From CAIVAT01 sp964455285 (GTDB taxonomy: Bacteria; Bacteroidota; Bacteroidia; Bacteroidales; FEN-979): a stretch of 34,615 nucleotides of DNA. The position numbers and the translations under genes were made by a program. The DNA is taken from positions 1-34,615 of the forward strand of contig CAYVVG010000042.1 of assembly GCA_964455285.1 (NCBI GenBank), in the 5' to 3' direction. Below the pieces are notes generated by a model, which had not been told where the DNA came from, did not search any database, and worked only from the letters and a program-made list of their open reading frames with translations. Numbering within the stretch: position 1 is the stretch's first letter; each line of letters starts with the position of its first letter. Of the stretch, positions 27,577 to 34,615 are shown piece after piece.

Positions 27577-27801
27577 CTATGATTTTTTACCTGTTTTTGT
27601 GATCTGTTCCCCTTTCAGGACCCGCAGGCGCAATTCGGTCTCCAGTCGGGCGATGGTCTTGCGGTAAGCCTTGATCTTATTCGGGTTCTCCAGCGGCGAC
27701 ACGGCATGATTCAATTTAAGCTTGGTCAGTTGCCGCTTCTCTTCATCCAACCTCTCGAGGATTTCCGCCGTGGTCAGTTCTCTGATGACTTTCTGTTCCA
27801 T
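27577..27801 (-). CDS. rpmC: Ribosomal protein L29
   Basis: A 74-residue two-helix protein at the tunnel exit, where trigger factor and SRP dock with L23. The pattern ELTTAEILERLDEEKRQLTKLKLNH, then ENPNKIKAYRKTIARLETELR, is that of L29. About ten extra residues (GEQITKTGKKS) extend the C-terminus. Confidence 0.94.
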   Translation of the reverse strand: MEQKVIRELTTAEILERLDEEKRQLTKLKLNHAVSPLENPNKIKAYRKTIARLETELRLRVLKGEQITKTGKKS

Positions 27802-27847
27802 TTTTCTCTGTTTGTGGGGTGATGCGGTGCATCAACCGTCCTGTTCC

Positions 27848-28276
<429 letters not shown>

Positions 28277-28311
28277 TATTCGATATTATTATAGGTTACG
28301 TTGCTGTTCAA

Positions 28312-29121
28312 TTATCTTCTGCCGCGCATGTTGCCGCCATCCCTTGAAGGTCCGCGGTCGCCCCGGCGGTCACTCCCCCTGTCACCACCCCGATCGCCCC
28401 GGCCGCGGTCTCGGTCACGGTCACCGCTGCGTTCACCGCCCCGGTGAGGCATTGATTTGGGTTTGGGAGCCGAAGCATCGGGAACCAGGTCGGGGCGCCC
28501 GTAGATATCTCCCTTACAGATCCATACTTTGATCCCGATACATCCGTAAGTCGTATGGGCCTCGGCCGTGGCATAATCGATATCGGCACGGAACGTGTGC
28601 AGGGGAATGCGTCCCTCCTTGTACTGCTCGCGGCGCGCCATTTCAGCACCGCCGACGCGACCCGAGATCATGATCTTGATCCCTTCGGCCCCAATCCGCA
28701 TGGCCGATGCAATCGACGTCTTGATGGCCCGGCGATAGGAGATGCGGCCTTCGATCTGGCTGGCGACCGTGTTGCCCACGATCACGGCATCGATCTCCGG
28801 ACGCTTGATCTCGGAAATATTGATCTGGATCTCCTTGCGGGTGATCTTTTTCAGCTCTTCCTTCAGCTTGTCAACCTCCTGACCCCCTTTCCCGATGATG
28901 ATACCCGGACGGGCGGTATGGATCGTAACAGTGACCAGTTTCAGGGTGCGTTCGATGACGATCTTGGCGATCCCGGCCTTGCTCAGACGGGCATTCAGGT
29001 ACTTGCGGATCTTGTCGTCCTCGACCAGTTTGGGCTCAAAATTCTTCCCGCCGAACCAGTTTGAATCCCAGCCGCGGATGATGCCTAACCTGTTTGAAAT
29101 CGGATTGGTCTTTTGTCCCAT
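28312..29121 (-). CDS. rpsC: Ribosomal protein S3 with RGD-rich C-terminal tail
   Basis: A 269-residue S3. Residues 1 to about 208 are the normal protein: PISNRLGIIRGWDSNWFGG, the KH domain GIIIGKGGQEVDKLKEEL, and SGRVGGAEMARREQY with the KGDIYG ending. The remaining 60 residues are a low-complexity tail made almost only of Arg, Gly, Asp and Ser from about residue 219 on. S3 lines the mRNA entry tunnel and has helicase-like activity with S4 and S5; the tail would lie on the solvent side near the entry. The tail-coding DNA (28315-28443) is repetitive and strongly GC-rich. Confidence 0.96.
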   Translation of the reverse strand: MGQKTNPISNRLGIIRGWDSNWFGGKNFEPKLVEDDKIRKYLNARLSKAGIAKIVIERTLKLVTVTIHTARPGIIIGKGGQEVDKLKEELKKITRKEIQINISEIKRPEIDAVIVGNTVASQIEGRISYRRAIKTSIASAMRIGAEGIKIMISGRVGGAEMARREQYKEGRIPLHTFRADIDYATAEAHTTYGCIGIKVWICKGDIYGRPDLVPDASAPKPKSMPHRGGERSGDRDRDRGRGDRGGDRGSDRRGDRGPSRDGGNMRGRR

Positions 29122-29158
29122 TAAAAACTCTCTTTAAAATGATTGTTGAATGCGTTGA

Positions 29159-29608
29159 TTATTTCTTGGTTTCTTCAGTTTCGGCTTCCGTGACCTCTTC
29201 CTCCAAAACCGGACGGTTCAGGCTGTCGAGCAGGATGGTCACATGGTTCGACCGCTTGCGGATCCTGTGAGCACGCCCCTGGGGTGCGGTGAGAAGACGC
29301 TTCAACTGGCGTCCGCTGTCGACAAAAACCTCCTTCACCACGAGGTCGCTGTCCTCGATCCGCAGTCCTTCGTTCTTGGCCTGCCAGTTGGCAATGGCCG
29401 AAAGCAACAGCTTGCGGAGCCTTTCCGACGGCTGCTTGGCATTGGTCTTCAGGATATGCAACGCCAGCTCCACGCGCTTGCCCCGGATCAGGTCGGCGAT
29501 CAGGCGCATCTTGCGGGGTGATGTCGGACAGTTATTCAGCTTTGCAAAAGCCACGTTTTTCTTGGCCTCCTTCCGGTTCTCGGCCCGGGTGCGGGTTCTG
29601 ACTCCCAT
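29159..29608 (-). CDS. rplV: Ribosomal protein L22
   Basis: A 149-residue L22 whose long hairpin lines the peptide exit tunnel. After a basic leader, the core runs CPTSPRKMRLIADLIRGKRV to LTAPQGRAHRIRKRSNHVTI, with the tunnel-loop residues in the second block. An acidic tail of about 20 residues rich in Glu and Thr follows the core. Confidence 0.95.
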   Translation of the reverse strand: MGVRTRTRAENRKEAKKNVAFAKLNNCPTSPRKMRLIADLIRGKRVELALHILKTNAKQPSERLRKLLLSAIANWQAKNEGLRIEDSDLVVKEVFVDSGRQLKRLLTAPQGRAHRIRKRSNHVTILLDSLNRPVLEEEVTEAETEETKK

Positions 29609-29627
29609 AATGTATCTTGATTAAACG

Positions 29628-29906
29628 TTATTTCTTTCCTTTATCTTTATTTCCGGCATGTCCGCGGAAGATCCGCGTGGGGGCAAATTCGCCCAGCTTA
29701 TGACCCACCATGTTCTCGGTCACGTACACCGGGATGAATTTGTTGCCGTTGTGCACCGCGATGGTCTGCCCTACGAAATCGGGGGAGATCATGGAACCGC
29801 GCGACCATGTTTTCACGACGGTCTTCTTCTTGGATTCCACCAGGTCCAGCACTTTCTTTTCCAGTTTGAAGTGGATATAGGGTCCTTTTTTAAGCGATCG
29901 GCTCAT
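29628..29906 (-). CDS. rpsS: Ribosomal protein S19
   Basis: A 92-residue S19 of the small-subunit head, in complex with S13. MSRSLKKGPYIHFKLEKKVL, TWSRGSMISPDFVGQTIAVHNG and MVGHKLGEFAPTRIFRGH are the family blocks. Gaps are 17 bases to rplB and 19 to rplV. Confidence 0.98.
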   Translation of the reverse strand: MSRSLKKGPYIHFKLEKKVLDLVESKKKTVVKTWSRGSMISPDFVGQTIAVHNGNKFIPVYVTENMVGHKLGEFAPTRIFRGHAGNKDKGKK

Positions 29907-29923
29907 AACTCAGCTTGTTACGT

Positions 29924-30748
29924 TTACTTTTTCCTGCGTTCAATGATGTACTTGTTCGACTGGTTCTTGCGGGCGCGGGTCTTGTATCCCTTGGCCGGCA
30001 TACCCTTTCGCGAACGCGGGTGACCGCCGGAAGCACGACCTTCACCACCGCCCATCGGGTGATCCACCGGGTTCATCACGACCCCACGGTTTCTCGGACG
30101 ACGGCCCAGCCACCGGGAACGTCCGGCCTTGCCATACGACTCGAGGTTGTGGTCGATGTTCGAAACCATACCCACGGTCGCCTTGCAGGTCTGAAGGATC
30201 ATCCGGGTTTCGCCCGAGGGCATCTTCAGGACGGCGAATTTGCCGTCGCGCGACATCAGCTGTGCATGCGAACCGGCGCTGCGGACCATCTTCGCTCCCT
30301 GCCCGGGGCGGAGTTCCACGTTGTGGATCACGGTGCCGAACGGGATCTCGCTCAGGTAAAGGGTGTTCCCGATCTCGGGAGCCACTCCTCTGCCGGCCAC
30401 GATGGTCTGACCCACCTTCAGCCCGTGAGGAGCCACGATGTAACGCTTCTCGCCATCCTTGTAAACCACCAGCGCAATCCGTGAAGTCCTGTTCGGATCG
30501 TACTCGATCGTCTTGACCACGGCGGGAATATTCTCTTTGTCACGCTTGAAGTCGATGACACGGTACATCTGTTTGTGACCGCCGCCTAAGTAGCGCATGG
30601 TCATTTTCCCTTCGTTGTTTCTTCCTCCGGATTTCCTCGAGGGTGCCAACAGGCTCTTTTCGGGAACGTCAGCAGTGATTTCATCATACGAGCTGATGAC
30701 TTTGAACCGCTGGCCGGGTGTTGTCGGTTTGTATTTCTTTAGCGCCAT
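29924..30748 (-). CDS. rplB: Ribosomal protein L2
   Basis: A 274-residue L2, needed for subunit joining and peptidyl-transferase assembly. It begins MALKKYKPTTPGQRF and contains GGGHKQMYRVIDFKR, LRPGQGAKMVRSAGSHAQLM and the C-terminal NPVDHPMGGGEGRASGGHP. The functionally important His of the VDHP motif is kept (His230), while the second His of the usual DHPH word is Met232, which I believe is common in this phylum. It starts four bases after rplW. Confidence 0.97.
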   Translation of the reverse strand: MALKKYKPTTPGQRFKVISSYDEITADVPEKSLLAPSRKSGGRNNEGKMTMRYLGGGHKQMYRVIDFKRDKENIPAVVKTIEYDPNRTSRIALVVYKDGEKRYIVAPHGLKVGQTIVAGRGVAPEIGNTLYLSEIPFGTVIHNVELRPGQGAKMVRSAGSHAQLMSRDGKFAVLKMPSGETRMILQTCKATVGMVSNIDHNLESYGKAGRSRWLGRRPRNRGVVMNPVDHPMGGGEGRASGGHPRSRKGMPAKGYKTRARKNQSNKYIIERRKK

Positions 30749-30752
30749 TTAT

Positions 30753-31043
30753 TTAAATATTGCTGTAAAAATCAATAGTTTCGCCTTTGGCCAGTGTCAC
30801 GATGGCCTTCTTGTAGGTACTGGTCCTGCCCGAGATCACCCCGGTTTTGGTGAAGCGGGATTTGTTCTTGCCGGAGAACACCATGGTGTTGACCGAAGCC
30901 ACATCCACGCCGTAAAGGTCCTTGATGGCCTTGGTGATCTGCAGCTTGTTCGCCTTCCGGTCAACGATGAACCCGTACCGGTTGAGCTTTTCGCCCAGGT
31001 GCGTCATCTTCTCGGTGATGATCGGTTTAATGATAACTGTCAT
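30753..31043 (-). CDS. rplW: Ribosomal protein L23
   Basis: A 96-residue L23 at the tunnel exit, docking site for trigger factor and SRP. The start MTVIIKPIITEKMTHLGEKL at 31043 is chosen; an in-frame codon at 31085 would overlap rplD and adds residues without family support. The core ANKLQITKAIKDLYGVDVASVNTMV is standard. Confidence 0.95.
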   Translation of the reverse strand: MTVIIKPIITEKMTHLGEKLNRYGFIVDRKANKLQITKAIKDLYGVDVASVNTMVFSGKNKSRFTKTGVISGRTSTYKKAIVTLAKGETIDFYSNI

Positions 31044-31062
31044 TGTCGTATCGGATTGATCG

Positions 31063-31692
31063 TTAATTCTGATGGATTCGTTCAATTTCCTGGATGGAGC
31101 CGGCCGTGATGAGCATCATGGTGGCATCCAGGATCTGGTAGGTGTTCAGGTCGGCTGCCTGGATCACCTTGACCCTTTTCAGGTTCCGGCAGGAAAGCAA
31201 CACGTTCTCGTCGAAAGAAGAGGTTACCAGCAGGACCTTTTTCCCGGTAAGCTCGAAATTCTTCAGAAGGACCGAGAAATTCTTGGTCTTCGGGGTATCG
31301 AAAGTGAAATCTTCGAGCACCGTGAGCTGGTTGTCTTTCATCTTGTAGCTGAGGGCGGATTTGCGCGCCAGCTTCTTCAGCTTTTTATTCAGCTTGAAAC
31401 TGTAATCACGGGGATGAGGTCCGAAAACACGCGGGCCGCCGCGGAAAAGCGGATTCTTGATGCTTCCCTTGCGTGAGCCGCCGGTCCCTTTCTGCTTGTG
31501 GAGCTTGCGCGTGCTTCCCGAGATGGTCGACCGCTCGAGTGAATCGTGAGTTCCCTGGCGCTGGTTGGCCATATATTGCTTGACATCCAGGTAGATGGCA
31601 TGGTCGTTGGGTTCGATCGCAAAGACCGAATCGCTGAGCACAACCTTGCTGGCTGTGGCTTTTCCTTCGATATTATAAACTGCTACTTCCAT
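31063..31692 (-). CDS. rplD: Ribosomal protein L4
   Basis: A 209-residue L4, whose loop (TRKLHKQKGTGGSRKGSIKN) reaches into the exit tunnel. In E. coli L4 represses the S10 operon; I cannot see a matching leader because the operon start lies outside the window. Its ATG lies inside the last codons of rplC, a 10-base overlap in another frame, so the two should be translationally coupled. Confidence 0.96.
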   Translation of the reverse strand: MEVAVYNIEGKATASKVVLSDSVFAIEPNDHAIYLDVKQYMANQRQGTHDSLERSTISGSTRKLHKQKGTGGSRKGSIKNPLFRGGPRVFGPHPRDYSFKLNKKLKKLARKSALSYKMKDNQLTVLEDFTFDTPKTKNFSVLLKNFELTGKKVLLVTSSFDENVLLSCRNLKRVKVIQAADLNTYQILDATMMLITAGSIQEIERIHQN

Positions 31693-32312
31693 CGCTCAAT
31701 CTTTACATATGATCCGTTATGCCCCGGAACCGAACCCTTCACCAGGATGAGGTTCTTATCCAGGATAATCTTCATTACCTGCAGGTTGATCACCTTAACG
31801 CGGTCGCCTCCCATCCGGCCGGCCATGCGAAGCCCTTTCATGACGCGCGAAGGCCATGAAGAGGCGCCTACCGATCCGGGAGCCCGGAGCCGGTTGTGCT
31901 GCCCGTGGGTGGCTTCCCCGACACCGGCGAAATGATGGCGCTTGACGACACCCTGGAATCCTTTCCCCTTCGAAAGTCCCACCACGTCGATAAACTCTCC
32001 TTCCAGAAAGATGTCCACCTTCAGAATATCACCGAACTGCTTCTGGTGACCGGGTTCGAAACGCGTGAATTCCGACACTACCTTCTTCGGGGTGATACCC
32101 GCCTTGGCAAAATGGCCGAGCTCGGCTTTGGTCGTATGTTTCTCCTTCTTCTCGTCAAAAGCAAGTTGGATGGCCTCGTATCCGTCATTTTCCATTGACC
32201 GGATCTGTGTCACGACACAGGGACCAGCTTCGATGACGGTGCACGGGACGCTTTTCCCGTTGGCATCGTATATGCTGGTCATTCCGATTTTTTTACCAAT
32301 TAATCCAGACAT
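31683..32312 (-). CDS. rplC: Ribosomal protein L3
   Basis: A 209-residue L3, one of the first proteins on 23S rRNA, with an arm reaching the peptidyl-transferase centre. MSGLIGKKIGMTSIYDANGK at the start and SKGKGFQGVVKRHHF, with THGQHNRLRAPGSVGAS after it, are diagnostic. It follows rpsJ after 44 bases and overlaps rplD by 10. Confidence 0.97.
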   Translation of the reverse strand: MSGLIGKKIGMTSIYDANGKSVPCTVIEAGPCVVTQIRSMENDGYEAIQLAFDEKKEKHTTKAELGHFAKAGITPKKVVSEFTRFEPGHQKQFGDILKVDIFLEGEFIDVVGLSKGKGFQGVVKRHHFAGVGEATHGQHNRLRAPGSVGASSWPSRVMKGLRMAGRMGGDRVKVINLQVMKIILDKNLILVKGSVPGHNGSYVKIERWK

Positions 32313-32356
32313 TTTTTGAATTTCTTACGTTGATAACTTCCTTGGTCTACTTCCGA

Positions 32357-32662
32357 TCAAACCTTGATCTCCACTTCCACGCCACTCGGCAGCTCGAGCT
32401 TCATCAGGGCGTCGATGGTCTTCGACGTGGTGCTGTAAATGTCGAGCAGACGCTTGTAGGTGCACAACTGGAACTGCTCGCGCGATTTCTTGTTCACGAA
32501 GGTCGAACGCAGCACCGTAAAGATCTTCTTGTCCGTCGGCAAGGGGATGGGGCCGCTGACGACCGCGCCCGTGGCCTTTACGGTTTTTACGATCTTCTCC
32601 GCCGATTTGTCAACCAGGTTGTAATCGTAGGATTTTAACTTAATTCTGATTCTCTGGCTCAT
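32357..32662 (-). CDS. rpsJ: Ribosomal protein S10
   Basis: A 101-residue S10 of the small-subunit head, also a NusB/NusG partner in transcription antitermination. MSQRIRIKLKSYDYNLVDKS, GPIPLPTDKKIFTVLRS and SGVEVEIKV are standard. It begins eight bases after the fusA stop codon, with no tuf gene between, an order usual in Bacteroidota. Confidence 0.98.
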   Translation of the reverse strand: MSQRIRIKLKSYDYNLVDKSAEKIVKTVKATGAVVSGPIPLPTDKKIFTVLRSTFVNKKSREQFQLCTYKRLLDIYSTTSKTIDALMKLELPSGVEVEIKV

Positions 32663-32670
32663 ATAAAAGA

Positions 32671-34615
32671 TTAATATGCGGGAACATAGCCCCGGATTTT
32701 ATACAACACTTCGTCCTGAATATCTTTGGGGGTGATATCGTATTTGCTGAATTCAAGCATCTCGGTGGCCCGGCCCGAGGTCATGCTGCGCAGGGTGGTC
32801 ACATAGCCGAACATTTCGGCCAGGGGCACCCTTCCGCGGATCACCTGGTTGCCGATGCGCGATTCCACCTCCTCCACGTGCCCGCGGCGCTTGGTGATGT
32901 CGCCGGTCACCTCGCCCATGTATTCGCTGGGGGTGATGATCTCGAAACGCATGATCGGTTCCATGATCACGGCTTTGGCTTTCCTCGACGCTTCGCGGAA
33001 CGCGATGCCGGCCGCCACCTGGAACGAAAGGGCATCGGAATCGACACTGTGGTAAGAGCCGTCGATCAGCCGCACCTTCACGCTCTCCATCGGGAAACCG
33101 ATGATCGGACCGTTGGTCATGGCGGCTTTCAGCCCCTTCTCTACGGCGGGGATAAATTCGCGGGGAATGTTACCCCCCTTGATGTCGTTGATGAACTGAA
33201 GCCCCTTGAAACCGGCGTCGGCGGGACCGACCTCGATCACCAGGTCGGCGAAACGGCCGTGTCCGCCGGTCTGCTTCTTGTACACCTCGTGGTGCAGCAC
33301 CGTGTTGACGATGGCTTCTTTATAGGCGACCTGCGGATTGCCGCGGTTGACTTCGATGTTGAACTCCCGGCGGAGCCGGTCGGCAATGATGTCGAGATGG
33401 AGTTCGCCCATGCCGCTGATCAGCGTCTGGCCGGTCTCATCGTCCACCTTCACCTGGAATGTGGGATCCTCTTCCTCGAGCTTGTGAAGGGCGAGGGAGA
33501 GTTTTTCAAGATCGTCCTGTGTCTTCGGCTCAACCGCCATGTTGATGACCGGTTCGGGGAAGACCATGGTATCGAGTATCAGCGGATGCTTGGGATCACA
33601 CAGGGTGTCGCCTGTGCGGATGTCCTTGAAACCGACGGCAGCCGCGATCTCTCCGGCCTCGACATGCTTCAGGGGATTTTGCTTGTTGGCATGCATGAGC
33701 ATGATGCGCAGCAACCGTTCTTTCTTGTCGGTGCGGGTGTTCAGCACCACTTCGCCTGCATCGAGCCGGCCCGAATAGACGCGGAAGAAGGCGATGCGGC
33801 CCACGAAGGGATCGGTCGCGATCTTGAAGGCATAAGCCGTGAAGGGCTCCGACGGGTCGGGATGACGCTCTTCGGTCTTATCGCTGAAAGGGTTGACCCC
33901 GCGGATGGCGGGCATGTCGTACGGGGAGGGCAGGAACCGGATGATGGCATCGATGAGCGGCTGAACCCCTTTGTTCCTAAAGGAAGCGCCGCAAAGCACA
34001 GGGGTGATCTTGCCCGAAATGGTGGCTTTCCGGACCTCTGAGATCATCTCATCCTCGGTGATGGAGGAAGGGTCTTCCATGAACTTGTGCAACAGTTCAT
34101 CGCTCTCTTCCGCCACACCTTCGATCAGGCGTTGGCGGTGTTCGCCGACCACCGTTTTCATATCCTCCGGAACGGGGATTTCGAAATACTCGCGGCCGAG
34201 GGAGGTATCGTCCCAACCGTATGCCTTGTTGGTGATGAGATCGACCACGCCGGAGAATTCCTCCTCCGCCCCGATCGGTAACTGCACGATCACCGGGTTG
34301 GCGCCCAGCTTCTCGCGGATCTGCTCGACCACATGCGTGAAATCGGCGCCGGTGCGGTCCATTTTGTTGATATAGCTGATCCGCGGGACATTGTATTTAT
34401 TGGCCTGGCGCCACACGGTCTCCGACTGGGGTTCGACACCGCCGACCGCGCAGAAGATGGCCACGGCGCCGTCGAGCACGCGCAGGGAGCGTTCCACCTC
34501 GACGGTGAAATCGACGTGCCCCGGCGTATCGATGATGTTGATGCGGTAATTGTCCTGGTTATAGTTCCAGTACACCGTGGTAGCGGCCGAGGTGATCGTG
34601 ATCCCCCGCTCCTGC
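32671..34615 (-). CDS. fusA: Elongation factor G (5' end outside window)
   Basis: About 647 residues are visible, lacking the first 60 or so with the P-loop. The frame is open to the window edge: the codons before the first internal start candidate read QERGITITSAATT, the switch I region. Then come IIDTPGHVDF (G3), YINKMDRTG (G4) and domains II to V, including GMGELHLDIIADRLRREF and PSEYMGEVTGDITKRRGH. EF-G moves tRNAs and mRNA after peptide transfer and splits ribosomes with RRF. Its place before rpsJ marks it as the canonical EF-G rather than the starvation-linked second copy known in Bacteroides. Confidence 0.97.
   Translation of the reverse strand, partial: QERGITITSAATTVYWNYNQDNYRINIIDTPGHVDFTVEVERSLRVLDGAVAIFCAVGGVEPQSETVWRQANKYNVPRISYINKMDRTGADFTHVVEQIREKLGANPVIVQLPIGAEEEFSGVVDLITNKAYGWDDTSLGREYFEIPVPEDMKTVVGEHRQRLIEGVAEESDELLHKFMEDPSSITEDEMISEVRKATISGKITPVLCGASFRNKGVQPLIDAIIRFLPSPYDMPAIRGVNPFSDKTEERHPDPSEPFTAYAFKIATDPFVGRIAFFRVYSGRLDAGEVVLNTRTDKKERLLRIMLMHANKQNPLKHVEAGEIAAAVGFKDIRTGDTLCDPKHPLILDTMVFPEPVINMAVEPKTQDDLEKLSLALHKLEEEDPTFQVKVDDETGQTLISGMGELHLDIIADRLRREFNIEVNRGNPQVAYKEAIVNTVLHHEVYKKQTGGHGRFADLVIEVGPADAGFKGLQFINDIKGGNIPREFIPAVEKGLKAAMTNGPIIGFPMESVKVRLIDGSYHSVDSDALSFQVAAGIAFREASRKAKAVIMEPIMRFEIITPSEYMGEVTGDITKRRGHVEEVESRIGNQVIRGRVPLAEMFGYVTTLRSMTSGRATEMLEFSKYDITPKDIQDEVLYKIRGYVPAY

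Noticed and set aside
30055..30057. Loss of an essential histidine in L2 (Met232 in the NPVDHPMGG motif)
   Set aside because: The functionally studied histidine is the preceding one (His230), which is kept; Met at the next position is, to my knowledge, usual in this phylum.
32663..32670. Missing tuf gene between fusA and rpsJ as a sign of rearrangement
   Set aside because: In Bacteroidota the usual order has fusA next to rpsJ, with tuf in the rpoBC region.
32878..34041. A 387-codon plus-strand open frame opposite fusA
   Set aside because: It is a mirror of the conserved EF-G coding frame, with His- and Asp-rich composition typical of antisense translation and no domain signal.

Overview
The window looks like a chromosomal stretch from an anaerobic member of the Bacteroidota, probably Bacteroidales-like. 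I place it from gene order, protein types and promoter motifs, not from a search. The pointers are: an S10-spc-alpha ribosomal cluster with fusA directly before rpsJ and no tuf, ending rpoA-rplQ-eno; zinc-free forms of S4, S14 and L36; TAnnTTTG promoter boxes instead of a classical -10; stand-alone MnmD; and DUF4369-type lipoprotein and LpxH-type genes. Base composition is moderately GC-rich and even throughout. I see no insertion sequence, phage gene, tRNA, rRNA or CRISPR array.

Layout. Positions 1-7479 (+) hold 2-oxoacid metabolism and peroxide defence: the 3' part of a PLP aminotransferase, a four-gene 2-oxoacid:ferredoxin oxidoreductase (delta-alpha-beta-gamma, VOR-like), an exported thioredoxin-type glutathione peroxidase, a broken rubredoxin remnant, rubrerythrin, and a fused alpha/beta E1 of a 2-oxoacid dehydrogenase. 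Positions 7536-9698 (+) hold four genes chained by ATGA overlaps: mnmD, a short DUF6265-like gene, a Nudix hydrolase and a lipoprotein. Positions 9717-10762 (-) hold lpxH and a 55-residue 2[4Fe-4S] ferredoxin with its own promoter, leader palindrome and terminator. Positions 10971-16079 (+) hold korAB (2-oxoglutarate:ferredoxin oxidoreductase), tilS and mtnP. Positions 16139-34615 (-) hold eno and the ribosomal/secY/rpoA cluster, running off the end inside fusA.

How the genes fit together. The two ferredoxin oxidoreductases and the divergent ferredoxin gene form a low-potential electron circuit around acyl-CoA formation. The fused E1 would offer an oxidative NAD-linked alternative if its E2/E3 partners lie elsewhere. 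Glutathione peroxidase and rubrerythrin protect this oxygen-sensitive Fe-S machinery. The right half is standard translation and secretion housekeeping.

No clearly new multi-gene system is visible. The points most worth a second look are small: a perfect 20-bp palindrome in the ferredoxin leader, a CxC...CxxC cysteine quartet in the linker of the fused E1, the ATGA-chained mnmD cluster with two apparently shortened members, the rubredoxin remnant, and heptad-periodic sequence in two plus-strand gaps.
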